Shown: one piece after another, positions 29,035 to 36,910 of the stretch
Layout of the letters: the number at the start of each line of letters is the position of its first letter
Position numbering within the stretch: position 1 is the stretch's first letter
Virus record (IMG/VR): IMGVR_UViG_3300034407_002138
Location: 1-42,722 of that record
Length of the DNA stretch: 42,722 bases
DNA from: a virus
Direction: 5' to 3' (one strand)
Program-made: the position numbers and the translations under genes
The notes under the pieces: generated by a model
Told to the model about the DNA's origin: nothing
The model's input: only the letters and a program-made list of their open reading frames with translations
The model's database searches: none

Positions 29035-30798
29035 TTATCCTTGACAAGAGACACATTCTGCCTCTTCTTTTGCTATGTCTGAGTAGTCTTTTAGTTTATC
29101 TAGTTTTACTTTTTGAGAGATATTCTCTGCTCTTTTCGAAACTTCAGTCCTTAAATAATAAAGACCTTTACATTCTGTTTCCCATGCTCTCATATGTACA
29201 GATTGTACATACTTTTTAGAAGCACCTGCTGGAAAAAATAAATTTAGTGATTGTCCTTGATCAAGATACTTTTGTCTTTGACCTCCCAACTCAACTAATC
29301 TCATTTGATCTAATTCAACAGCAGTTTTAAAAACCTTTTTTGTATTTTCATCTAAAAATTCTAAGTGTTGAACAGAACCATTGTTTGTTACGATTCCTGT
29401 CCAAACTTCAGGTGTGTTCATCTTATGATCTTCAAGAACTTTTTCAAGAAATTTATTCTTGATTAAGTGTGAACCTGCTCTTGTTCGATGAGTATATGCA
29501 CACGCTTTGTTTGGCTCGATAGATGGTGATGTTCCAACAATCATTGAAGAATTGGCATTAGGAGCAATCGCCAGACAGTGTGCATTACGTCTTCCTGTTC
29601 CCTTCATATCTGGTGCTTCTCCTTTTTCTTTTCCAAGAATCAATGTTTGAGCATCTGCTTCACTTCTCATCCATGAAAAAATTTCTTTGTTAATACGACC
29701 AGATTCTTCAAATGGTATCATGTGTTTTTGTAAATATGAATGATAACCCATCGCACCTAAACCAAGACTTCTTTCTTGTTGTGCTGAATATCTTGCACGA
29801 CTAATTTCATCACCTGCATGATCAACGAAGAACTGTAATACATTATCTAAAAATGTGATCAAGTCTCTTACGATTGTTGTATCTTTAAACTCATCATACT
29901 TTTCTAAGTTCAATGATGAAAGACAACAAACAGCAGTTCTGTCTTCACTTGTTGGTAAATGTATTTCATTACAAAGATTTGAACCATGTATTTTTAATCC
30001 TTTTTCTTTTAGTGATTCTGGCATATGTTTGTTTGCAGTATCAATAAAGTTAACATAAGGCTCACCTGTTCTAAATCTTGTTTCTAAAATTTGTTCCCAT
30101 AATTTTCTTGCTTTCATTGTTTCTCTAACTGTGCCATCATTAGGATCAACTAATTGCCAATCTAAATCTCTTTTTACTGCATCCATAAATTTGTCTGTTA
30201 CATTTACTGCGTTATGTAAATTCAAACATTTTCTACCGATGTCACCTGTTGGAATACGTATTGTCAAGAACTCCATAATATCTGGGTGTGATACATCAAG
30301 ATAAGCTGCATAACTTCCTTTTCTAGTTTTACCTTGTCGATATGCAATCATGTCTGCATCAACTGTATGTATGAATGGAATCGGACCAGGTGCCATGTCT
30401 GAAACAGAACGTACATTTGACCAATGACCTCCTACTCCACCACCCTTTACAGATAACCATCTTAATTCAGATGTGTGATCAATTAGTCCGTCTAGAGAAT
30501 CTGGTACATATGTTAAAAAACAAGAAATCGGTAATGCTTTTGGTTTTTTATTTGGTAATGGTGCATTAGATAAAACAGGGGAAGCATACATAAACCAACC
30601 TTGAGATGCATAATCATAAATTCTTTGTGCAAGTTTAATATCACCATAACAGTATGCGTTAGATGCCCTTGCAAGTGCGTATTGTGGTGATGGTTCATCT
30701 TTTAGACAGTAATAATCTTTTAGTAATTTTTGTGCTTGTTCTGTGAAGTTTTGATCTCGATCTGTATCAATTTTGATATTACAATACTGTTTCTTCAT
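29035..30798 (-). CDS. nrdA: Ribonucleotide reductase alpha subunit NrdA
   Basis: The 587-aa catalytic subunit has SCFLTYVPDSLDGLIDHTSE, GGGVGGHWSNVRS, HGSNLCNEIHLPTSEDRTAV (active-site Cys and Glu), ERSLGLGAMGYHSYLQ and a redox C-terminus AECVSCQG. It is shorter than T4 NrdA (754 aa), and the N-terminal ATP-cone is missing, so overall-activity control by dATP may be absent. AGGAGAG precedes the ATG, which overlaps the radical SAM stop. It makes dNTPs for phage replication with the Grx-NrdB partner. Confidence 0.94.
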   Translation of the reverse strand: MKKQYCNIKIDTDRDQNFTEQAQKLLKDYYCLKDEPSPQYALARASNAYCYGDIKLAQRIYDYASQGWFMYASPVLSNAPLPNKKPKALPISCFLTYVPDSLDGLIDHTSELRWLSVKGGGVGGHWSNVRSVSDMAPGPIPFIHTVDADMIAYRQGKTRKGSYAAYLDVSHPDIMEFLTIRIPTGDIGRKCLNLHNAVNVTDKFMDAVKRDLDWQLVDPNDGTVRETMKARKLWEQILETRFRTGEPYVNFIDTANKHMPESLKEKGLKIHGSNLCNEIHLPTSEDRTAVCCLSSLNLEKYDEFKDTTIVRDLITFLDNVLQFFVDHAGDEISRARYSAQQERSLGLGAMGYHSYLQKHMIPFEESGRINKEIFSWMRSEADAQTLILGKEKGEAPDMKGTGRRNAHCLAIAPNANSSMIVGTSPSIEPNKACAYTHRTRAGSHLIKNKFLEKVLEDHKMNTPEVWTGIVTNNGSVQHLEFLDENTKKVFKTAVELDQMRLVELGGQRQKYLDQGQSLNLFFPAGASKKYVQSVHMRAWETECKGLYYLRTEVSKRAENISQKVKLDKLKDYSDIAKEEAECVSCQG

Positions 30799-31871
30799 AC
30801 GCCTCTCCTATGATTTTGCAACGCTTGTATATATGCAATTCCCTTTTTGTACTCATCATTATTTTTTGGTTTCATAAGTTCATTTTTTATAAGTTCATTT
30901 GGAATGTATTCAATCTCATCTTTGTTTGGTAAATTTTTTATAGACAAAGATGCTGGACTATTCACTGGTTCAAACCAAACTCTAAAATCTTTATAATATT
31001 CCTTAATCTCTTTCAAATCAAATGCATTCAAAATACTCACTGTACAAAAAATTGTAAAAACATTATCTTTCATAATCATAAGATTTTTTTCAAACTCTTG
31101 CACGTCAATTGGATATCTTATGAACTCAAGTTTTTTACCAAAGTGATCACAAGATACACCCAACTTTAAATTTTTAAACTTTTTATCAATTGATTTTAAT
31201 GACCAATTTTTATATGAAATGTGTGTTAAATTAGTGGTCATCTCTATCTCAATATTTTTTGCATCTTCGGATTTTATATCATCTAAAAATTGCCAAACTC
31301 TATCCAACAATACAGGTTCACCACCAAGTATTCTAATTTGTCTAACCCTGTCTATGTTATCTAATATATTTTGATTAAATTTTTCAACATCTTTTGATGA
31401 CACATTACTAACCCATTCTCTTTCAAATTCAACTAAACCAAGATCATTCCATGTATCAATCAAACCTGCGGCTTTTAATTCTTGTCTTCTTGTTGATGAG
31501 TCATATGGACGACACATATAACAACCAAGATTACAACGACTACCAAAATTTTTTAATTTAGTGCTAACTTTTGTAACATCTGCGGCATTGTAATTTGAGT
31601 CTTCATTAAATTTTGTTCTATGACTATGCCCATTTATTTCTTCATCTTTATAACAACCTTCACAACCGTTAATCTTTTTACCCTCAAACATATCATCACG
31701 AATTTTTTCCATTTGACTTGATAAAAAATAATCGAATGGTAAAGTATTCTCAGTCGTCATGTGACTTATTGATTTATTTACATCTGCATGACAACATAAT
31801 CTATATCGATTAGCGCTATCAGAATATATTTCATCAAATGCTTTTACACAGTACGTCAAACTTTTTTCCAC
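30795..31871 (-). CDS. Radical SAM protein (twitch/SPASM-like)
   Basis: The 358-aa protein has the CxxxCxxC cluster motif SRCNLGCYMCRP (Cys113, 117, 120), RILGGEPVLL for SAM binding and EMTTNLTHI as later barrel strands. Extra Cys at CCHAD (26-27) and INGCEGCY (70-73) could hold a second cluster or zinc. Such proteins occur beside replication genes in marine T4-like phages; the substrate is unknown. It starts at GTG 31871, overlapping the primase by 16 bases, and couples to nrdA. Confidence 0.85.
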   Translation of the reverse strand: MEKSLTYCVKAFDEIYSDSANRYRLCCHADVNKSISHMTTENTLPFDYFLSSQMEKIRDDMFEGKKINGCEGCYKDEEINGHSHRTKFNEDSNYNAADVTKVSTKLKNFGSRCNLGCYMCRPYDSSTRRQELKAAGLIDTWNDLGLVEFEREWVSNVSSKDVEKFNQNILDNIDRVRQIRILGGEPVLLDRVWQFLDDIKSEDAKNIEIEMTTNLTHISYKNWSLKSIDKKFKNLKLGVSCDHFGKKLEFIRYPIDVQEFEKNLMIMKDNVFTIFCTVSILNAFDLKEIKEYYKDFRVWFEPVNSPASLSIKNLPNKDEIEYIPNELIKNELMKPKNNDEYKKGIAYIQALQNHRRGV

Positions 31872-32869
31872 TCAATTAATTTTGTTCTTGCCAACAAACC
31901 ACTAAATGTGTTTTGTGCTATTATATCTTTTATGTTTCTTTCTGTTTTACCAGATAAAATCATTTCGTTTATATCTTTTTGTTTAATATCACTTGGCCAT
32001 ATAACAACTTGAAAGTTTTCATTAATATATTTTTCAATTTGTTTTACAATCTCTAAGTTTCTTGGTTCATTATCAGGTATCAACACAACGTTATCTTTAT
32101 ACACTCTTAGGTCAGATTGAGCAGTCGCAAGACAATTATCAATAAAAAGGCTATCAATAGGGCCTTCAACAACACAAACTGTTCTATCCCAATCGACTCT
32201 ATCAGTTCCGTATATTTTCTCTTGATTTTCATCGATTTTGATTGTGATGTATTTAGGATTTTCATTTCCAAATGCCCTCCCTTGAATAGCGATTAATTCA
32301 TTATTTTCATTAAAAAATGGAATCACTAATCTAGGATGATCACCCGTCAGACTAGGAAACTTATTATCAATAATTGTATTTACAAACTTATAAAAGTGTG
32401 GTGCGAAATAAAGTAGATAATGTTTATCTGACGGAATCTTTCTATCCTCGACAAACTTTTTTACTGGGTGATCATGATCTAATTGTGAAACTTTTTTTAA
32501 ACTTCTTAATTTTGAACTAGAACTTTTTAACAGGTTCTTAACAGTTGGGGATAATTCTTCTTCATTTATCCTTATCCCTCTTGCAGGGTCTTGTGGAATC
32601 TCAGCACGATATGCCTCCGTTATGAACTCATTATACAAAGTTTCATTTACATGTTTTATCAACTTAGGAACATTTGTTCCAACTCCACAGTTATGACACT
32701 TGTAAATTAAAGAGTTTTCTTTTTGAAAAACATATCCTCTTGCTTTACTTTTACTTTTTTGAGAATCACCACAATACGGACAACGAAAGTTAAATAGATT
32801 ATTATCTTTCTTTTTAAATTGGCCTAATTGTGATGAAATCAAAAGTAGATACTTTTGCTCTAAATACAT
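31856..32869 (-). CDS. 61: DNA primase gp61
   Basis: The 337-aa protein has an N-terminal zinc ribbon (FRCPYCGDSQKSKSKARGYV, then YKCHNCG; Cys30, 33, 58, 61) and a TOPRIM region with VCVVEGPIDSLFIDNCLATA and VVLIPDNEPRNLEIVKQIEK. It matches T4 gp61 (342 aa), which lays RNA primers with gp41. Its own promoter lies directly upstream; the distance leaves almost no leader. Confidence 0.93.
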   Translation of the reverse strand: MYLEQKYLLLISSQLGQFKKKDNNLFNFRCPYCGDSQKSKSKARGYVFQKENSLIYKCHNCGVGTNVPKLIKHVNETLYNEFITEAYRAEIPQDPARGIRINEEELSPTVKNLLKSSSSKLRSLKKVSQLDHDHPVKKFVEDRKIPSDKHYLLYFAPHFYKFVNTIIDNKFPSLTGDHPRLVIPFFNENNELIAIQGRAFGNENPKYITIKIDENQEKIYGTDRVDWDRTVCVVEGPIDSLFIDNCLATAQSDLRVYKDNVVLIPDNEPRNLEIVKQIEKYINENFQVVIWPSDIKQKDINEMILSGKTERNIKDIIAQNTFSGLLARTKLIEWKKV

Positions 32870-32877
32870 TACAACAT

Positions 32878-32905
32878 AATATATCAGATACTATCTGATT
32901 GTCAA
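32878..32905 (-). promoter_or_regulatory. Primase promoter with perfect 17-bp palindrome in the spacer
   Basis: On the - strand TTGACA (32905-32900) is followed by a 17-base perfect palindrome, 8 bp each side of one central base (32899-32883), and then TATATT/ATATTA. The palindrome fills the spacer exactly and looks like a repressor operator. The likely transcript starts within a few bases of the primase ATG. The TGA in TTGACA is the stop of the 60-aa gene. Confidence 0.7.
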
Positions 32906-33084
32906 TCTATTTCTTTACATCTCTTAATTTTTTTTAACTTTTTATCATAAGTTATTGTTGGGTTGATGTGCGACTTTTTGTCAACATAATCACTTGCCAC
33001 TTGTTTTGCCTCTTCTTCACTATTTGCATTTACGATAATATGTCGCACACTAACTCTGTGTGTTTCAACCTTATATCTGGTCAT
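32902..33084 (-). CDS. 60-aa basic hypothetical protein
   Basis: The protein reads MTRYKVETHRVSVRHIIVNA, NSEEEAKQVASDYVDKKSHI and a Lys-rich end with one Cys. A beta-alpha-beta-like layout (strand, helix EEEAKQVASDYVDK, strand) resembles small phage proteins of the DpnD/PcfM type, but the match is weak. Its own promoter is directly upstream, leaving a leaderless or near-leaderless mRNA. Confidence 0.6.
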   Translation of the reverse strand: MTRYKVETHRVSVRHIIVNANSEEEAKQVASDYVDKKSHINPTITYDKKLKKIKRCKEID

Positions 33085-33090
33085 TAGATT

Positions 33091-33119
33091 ATCCTACTAA
33101 ATTTTGATGAATTTGTCAA
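33091..33119 (-). promoter_or_regulatory. Sigma70-type promoter, near-leaderless
   Basis: On the - strand TTGACA (33119-33114), 17 bases, TAGGAT (33096-33091), then six bases to the ATG at 33084. Transcription would start at or next to the ATG. The AGGA of the -10 box could serve as ribosome site only for a transcript starting further upstream. The TGA inside TTGACA is the stop codon of the 136-aa gene. Confidence 0.7.
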
Positions 33120-33526
33120 GAGATAGTGATACCGATATTCATTAACTTGTGTATAATGAAACCGATAACTATAGAACCACCAATTAGAACCCATCTAAAC
33201 TTGTCTAAAACGGCCACACGCCCAGATAATTCTGATTTAAGATTGTTTATAGCGTCTAACTGTTCTTTACTGTTTTTAGTGATTCTATCGTGAAGTTCTT
33301 TGATTTCTTTGTTGAATTCCATTCTTCTGGCTTCAACTAAATTTTCTGCGTTAATAATAGCCTCTTCTTGGGAAGAGAGTTTTTCCTCATGAACTGCCAA
33401 CATTCGGTTGATAGAATTGGAAACATCAGATATTTTTGAAATAGCATTATCTAGACGACCATGAATCAACTTCATTTCTTCTACGTCCTTTTTTAATAAT
33501 TCTACATCTAATTGTATATCTGACAA
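33116..33526 (-). CDS. 136-aa coiled-coil protein with C-terminal membrane anchor
   Basis: The protein is a long coiled coil (about 1-110: ELLKKDVEEMKLIHGRLDNA, INRMLAVHEEKLSSQEEAII, FNKEIKELHDRITKNSKEQL) with one membrane helix at the end (FRWVLIGGSIVIGFIIHKLM). This tail-anchored layout is common among small phage membrane proteins in marine myoviruses. It lies in a run of membrane genes that includes the spanins, so a lysis or superinfection role is possible. Confidence 0.7.
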   Translation of the reverse strand: MSDIQLDVELLKKDVEEMKLIHGRLDNAISKISDVSNSINRMLAVHEEKLSSQEEAIINAENLVEARRMEFNKEIKELHDRITKNSKEQLDAINNLKSELSGRVAVLDKFRWVLIGGSIVIGFIIHKLMNIGITIS

Positions 33527-33549
33527 AACTCTCTCCCTACTATTATTTA

Positions 33550-33783
33550 TTATTTTTTAGTATAGATTGAATATAGTACCCAAACTGCTACTAAACCAAC
33601 TAAGCCTTGAGCAGAGAAACCTGCTATGATGCTTTGTACATTCCCAATCACATTAATGTTTGGCCAGAACGGTATGCCCTGTCCGTTGAATAGAACTTCA
33701 AGAACGATGCCAAGTGCTATTAAACTTACACCGACTTCTGCAAGTGCAGACGCCCAAGTTCTAAATTTATTTAAGATTTCCAT
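33550..33783 (-). CDS. 77-aa two-helix membrane protein (holin candidate)
   Basis: The protein has membrane helices at about 14-32 (LAEVGVSLIALGIVLEVLF) and 53-73 (IIAGFSAQGLVGLVAVWVLY), joined by a NGQGIPFWPNINVIGN loop, with a charged C-terminus. Size and topology fit a class II holin. GGAGATTTTC precedes the ATG. The spanin genes are directly upstream in transcription order, which supports a lysis role. No sequence family was recognised. Confidence 0.65.
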   Translation of the reverse strand: MEILNKFRTWASALAEVGVSLIALGIVLEVLFNGQGIPFWPNINVIGNVQSIIAGFSAQGLVGLVAVWVLYSIYTKK

Positions 33784-33837
33784 GAAAATCTCCTTTCCTA
33801 ATGTGTGTGATAATGTAGAGAACTCCCCCTCGATATA

Positions 33838-34209
33838 TTATTGTTCTTCAACAGGTTCGTAATACTCTTTATACTTAACTAAGATTTTATTTTGAGTTAG
33901 TATATATCTTTTAATATCTTCCATATTAATTGCTAATATTTCATAAGTGTCAGTATCAAGTGCAAAAAGTGCCACTGACTTTCCCTCTTGTTCTATTTCA
34001 CTAAAAACTTGTGCAACATTTTCTCTTGTAATTACAATCCATTTTATAGGTTTTAAATCTAATGGTTCTACCACATCTAAATTTAATTTAGGTTTTTCAA
34101 TTTCTTGTGTAATTACTTCTACTTGTTTTTCTGATTTAAATGTTGAACAACTAGAGAATATTAGTAATACAACAACTAACAATAAACACGATACAACAAC
34201 TCTAATCAT
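33838..34209 (-). CDS. Outer-membrane lipoprotein, probable o-spanin (Rz1-like)
   Basis: The 123-aa protein has a signal peptide with lipobox FSSC (Cys21), then a proline/lysine-rich linker (EIEKPKLNLDVVEPLDLKPI) and a strand-rich region with KWIVITRENVAQVFSEIEQE. The ATG overlaps the stop of the i-spanin candidate by 4 bases, the usual Rz-Rz1 arrangement. It is larger than classic Rz1. It would join the i-spanin across the periplasm to fuse the membranes at the last step of lysis. Confidence 0.7.
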   Translation of the reverse strand: MIRVVVSCLLLVVVLLIFSSCSTFKSEKQVEVITQEIEKPKLNLDVVEPLDLKPIKWIVITRENVAQVFSEIEQEGKSVALFALDTDTYEILAINMEDIKRYILTQNKILVKYKEYYEPVEEQ

Positions 34210-34574
34210 CTTGTTGCCTCATTTAGTTCATCCATAATTTTATTAGATCCTTTATTGATTATTTTTTCAATCAACCCTGGTTTCTCCACTGCAAGATAAT
34301 TTAAGTCGTGTTTAGATAATTTATCTTGTAATATTTGTTTTGACTTATTAATCTGTATTATATCATCATTTAGTTCTTTATTGATAGAGATGATTTTTTC
34401 ATAGTCTTGTTTCTGATTTTCGATAACTTCTTTTTGTGTCTCAATCGCACCTTCTAATTTTATTTGATTTGCTTTTAGAATTGCGTTATCTGATCTTAAC
34501 TTAAGCACATAAGCGCCAGCGCCAATCAATGTGGCGCTGACGATACCTATTAGTAATAGTCTAATTCCAAACAT
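34206..34574 (-). CDS. Inner-membrane coiled-coil protein, probable i-spanin (Rz-like)
   Basis: The 122-aa protein has an N-terminal membrane helix (IRLLLIGIVSATLIGAGAYV) and a long periplasmic coiled coil (LRSDNAILKANQIKLEGAIE, QKEVIENQKQDYEKIISINK, LQDKLSKHDLNYL). That is the i-spanin layout, and it directly precedes a lipoprotein gene with a 4-base overlap. Sequence identity to known Rz proteins is not claimed. Confidence 0.72.
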   Translation of the reverse strand: MFGIRLLLIGIVSATLIGAGAYVLKLRSDNAILKANQIKLEGAIETQKEVIENQKQDYEKIISINKELNDDIIQINKSKQILQDKLSKHDLNYLAVEKPGLIEKIINKGSNKIMDELNEATR

Positions 34575-34580
34575 AAATGA

Positions 34581-34739
34581 TTAGTCTTTTCGAACTATGG
34601 AAATAGTACCCCATATGATTGCGGCCCATGCCAGTAAATTGACAAACGGTCCACCTAATACTATCAGTCCTCCAAGAACAACCAGACTTGCGCCTGATAT
34701 AGAAGACATTTCTTTTGATCTTTCTTTTAACCAGTTCAT
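34581..34739 (-). CDS. 52-aa two-helix membrane protein
   Basis: Strong AAGGAGG six bases before the ATG. The peptide reads MNWLKERSKEMSSISGASLV, then VLGGLIVLGGPFVNLLAWAA and IIWGTISIVRKD: a charged N-terminus and two short hydrophobic helices. The form is common beside lysis genes in cyanophages. It precedes the spanin genes and could be a holin or antiholin. Confidence 0.65.
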   Translation of the reverse strand: MNWLKERSKEMSSISGASLVVLGGLIVLGGPFVNLLAWAAIIWGTISIVRKD

Positions 34740-34754
34740 ATTAGAACCTCCTTT

Positions 34755-35333
34755 TTATATCTTAGCGTTGACTTTACGGTGTTTGTTCCACGCCATAAAT
34801 CCACCTAGTCTTAGTGACCAGTATGCTAAGTAATTCATAAGATAGAAACCATTTACTTCGATATTAATATCTCTAAAGATTTGATCTGCTCTTTTTTGAG
34901 ATATGATACCCATAGTGTCTTTCTTATTATCTTCTAATAGAGTTTCATACTTATAAGCATAGTCGTGTATGAGTCCACCTATTAAAAGCACTCCAACAGG
35001 TGATAAGAACATGTGCAAAAATTTTGGAATGCTTGCACCATCAAAAGTAAAACCTGCTGGTATGACATAATTTTTACCCTCTAGTGAGAAAGTAAAATCT
35101 TTTGTAATCTCCCAATGTCTTACACCGAGAAGCCACATTAATATCATCTTAAAGAAACCTTTTCCTTTTGTTTCAATTCTAATTGGTTTCATGTGTGGAT
35201 AGTCATTATATGAAAAATTGACTCTGTTGTCAACCTTTTTATCGAAAAGATTAACAATAAAACCAATAATAATTAAACTTATTAAAACAGTCCATTGCCA
35301 AAATTTCATGGCAAGTGTTAATAATATTTCCAT
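34755..35333 (-). CDS. DUF1353 family protein with N-terminal membrane helix
   Basis: The 192-aa protein has a membrane helix (WTVLISLIIIGFIVNLF) and a DUF1353 core: WEITKDFTFSLEGKNYVIPA, GFTFDGASIPKFLHMFLSP and LIGGLIHDYAYKYETLLE, with the conserved FDGASIP and HDY motifs. DUF1353 proteins are phage-associated with unknown function. A perfect consensus sigma70 promoter lies within codons 33-42, so an N-terminally shortened form could be made from ATG at 35190. Confidence 0.82.
   Translation of the reverse strand: MEILLTLAMKFWQWTVLISLIIIGFIVNLFDKKVDNRVNFSYNDYPHMKPIRIETKGKGFFKMILMWLLGVRHWEITKDFTFSLEGKNYVIPAGFTFDGASIPKFLHMFLSPVGVLLIGGLIHDYAYKYETLLEDNKKDTMGIISQKRADQIFRDINIEVNGFYLMNYLAYWSLRLGGFMAWNKHRKVNAKI
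35205..35233 (-). promoter_or_regulatory. Perfect consensus sigma70 promoter inside the DUF1353 gene
   Basis: On the - strand TTGACA (35233-35228), exactly 17 bases, TATAAT (35210-35205). Both boxes match the consensus at all positions. An in-frame ATG follows within about 15 bases of the -10, which would start a soluble form of the protein, though without a clear ribosome site. It could also drive the downstream lysis genes. Confidence 0.7.
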
Positions 35334-35346
35334 TTTAAACTCCTAA

Positions 35347-35640
35347 TTATTTCTTACTTTTACTTGTGCCAGTATATAATCCAAACCAAGCAGCACCTGC
35401 ACCAACAACTATACTAATCAAACCAGATTGTTCCATTGTTGGAGCCGCTAAGTTCATATACCAAATCACACATTTATATAATAATACTATGTAAACAGTT
35501 AAAAATAATCTAGGAAAAATTCTCCAAGCATCAACTGCTTTTGCAAGATCAATTAGACCTTGATACTTATTTTTACTAGAGTCAACTGTGTTAGTGTCAA
35601 TCTCTAATTCTAAATTAACTTTTTTTGTTTGTTCTGACAT
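35347..35640 (-). CDS. 97-aa two-helix membrane protein
   Basis: After a charged N-terminus (about 1-40) come RLFLTVYIVLLYKCVIWYMN and LISIVVGAGAAWFGLYTGTS, two membrane helices. This closely follows a small membrane protein I recall from cyanophages and pelagiphages, where a similar GAGAAWFGLY helix ends the protein. Holin or superinfection role is possible. It overlaps the structural gene upstream by one base. Confidence 0.7.
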   Translation of the reverse strand: MSEQTKKVNLELEIDTNTVDSSKNKYQGLIDLAKAVDAWRIFPRLFLTVYIVLLYKCVIWYMNLAAPTMEQSGLISIVVGAGAAWFGLYTGTSKSKK

Positions 35641-36908
35641 TATTTGTATTTATCTGATTTTCTCTTAGTACCATCAGATCTCTTAATTAATCCTTTTGCT
35701 TTCAAATGTGCGATATCCGTAAATCCTGCTTTACCTGCTTTGTATCTTTTCATTGCGTCAGATGTATCAGGTGCTTTTTCTGTGTTCATTTGTCTTGCAG
35801 TTGCCAATCTTGCACGATCTAATTCTCTATCTCTTCTTATCGCATCGGCCTCTCTTTCTCTTTTGTGATCTGCTTTAATTCTGTCTAAAGGTGTATGATT
35901 ATCCTCAGATGCAGCTTTTGCTTTTGCCATTTGAGCAGGTGTTGGGGCTCCCTTCTCACCTTTTTTTCTCATTCTTTCGCCACGCTTTCTTTTCATGTGA
36001 ATATTATGCCAAAGACCTTTTTCTTCAATAGTATCTTCTTTAATAGGTTTTACTGAACCTGTTTTAAGTTTATTATAATTTTTCTTTAAAAATTTTTCAG
36101 CTTTACCTTTATCAGTAGTTACTAATATTTCTTTTTCATCTTTATCTAAAACTCGATAATGCATTACTCTACGACCACGAACATCTTTCTTCATCATAGA
36201 AACATATGGCTTGATACCTTCTTCAATATCAACTTCTTCAAACTTTTGAAACTTTCTAGTAGTAACTAATTTTGCATAGTCTCTTACTTGTCCTGGTGTT
36301 GTAATATTAAATGTTCTTTGTGTGTGTATTTGTGCTGCGTTATCTGGTCCTTGTGTCCAAGTATCTACACTTGCGATTTTAGGTTGACCTGGTGTTTCAA
36401 TTGGTAGTTTTCTTTTCTTATCTTTTTGTTTAAATTCTTCAAATGATAGTTTCGGTCCTTTTGTTTTAAAATTCTTTTTTCTCATGACAGTCTTTGCAAC
36501 TAAATCAAGTTCATTGCCATCAACTTTTAAAACAAACGGCATATTGATATCAGTCTGCATGTCATTCAAAACTGCCTCTGCATCTGGCCCTAAGTTCTTA
36601 ATTTTTTTTCCATGTTTTCTATAAGATTGTCTAAAAAGTCTTGTGAGTTCAGCAGGGGTGATAGGTGTTTTATTTCTTGCATCATTTACTCGATCCATAA
36701 AATGTCTTGTAAATTCTACATCAATATTCAATGACGCAAAAAGACGATCTGCGTATCTTTCTATCTGATCTATGTCTGATTTGGAAACTTGTTTCTCTTT
36801 TTGAGCCCTTAGATTGAGATCTGCGACAGGTTGATATAAACTATATGCATAATCTCTACCAGATGGTTCATATGCAAGACCATATTCTTTTAGAGACATT
36901 AATCCCAT
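35640..36908 (-). CDS. Virion-associated structural protein, 422 aa
   Basis: The N-terminal region has IDQIERYADRLFASLNIDVE, FTRHFMDRVNDARNKTPITP and ELTRLFRQSYRKHGKKIKNL, a helical domain that recurs in marine T4-like phage structural polyproteins, followed by a strand-rich part (PFVLKVDGNELDLVAKTVMR) and a long Lys/Arg-rich C-terminus. The FTRHFMDRV...TPAEL pattern resembles small toxin-type or nuclease-like domains, but I would not call a function. It ends the structural operon. Confidence 0.6.
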   Translation of the reverse strand: MGLMSLKEYGLAYEPSGRDYAYSLYQPVADLNLRAQKEKQVSKSDIDQIERYADRLFASLNIDVEFTRHFMDRVNDARNKTPITPAELTRLFRQSYRKHGKKIKNLGPDAEAVLNDMQTDINMPFVLKVDGNELDLVAKTVMRKKNFKTKGPKLSFEEFKQKDKKRKLPIETPGQPKIASVDTWTQGPDNAAQIHTQRTFNITTPGQVRDYAKLVTTRKFQKFEEVDIEEGIKPYVSMMKKDVRGRRVMHYRVLDKDEKEILVTTDKGKAEKFLKKNYNKLKTGSVKPIKEDTIEEKGLWHNIHMKRKRGERMRKKGEKGAPTPAQMAKAKAASEDNHTPLDRIKADHKREREADAIRRDRELDRARLATARQMNTEKAPDTSDAMKRYKAGKAGFTDIAHLKAKGLIKRSDGTKRKSDKYK

Positions 36909-36910
36909 GT

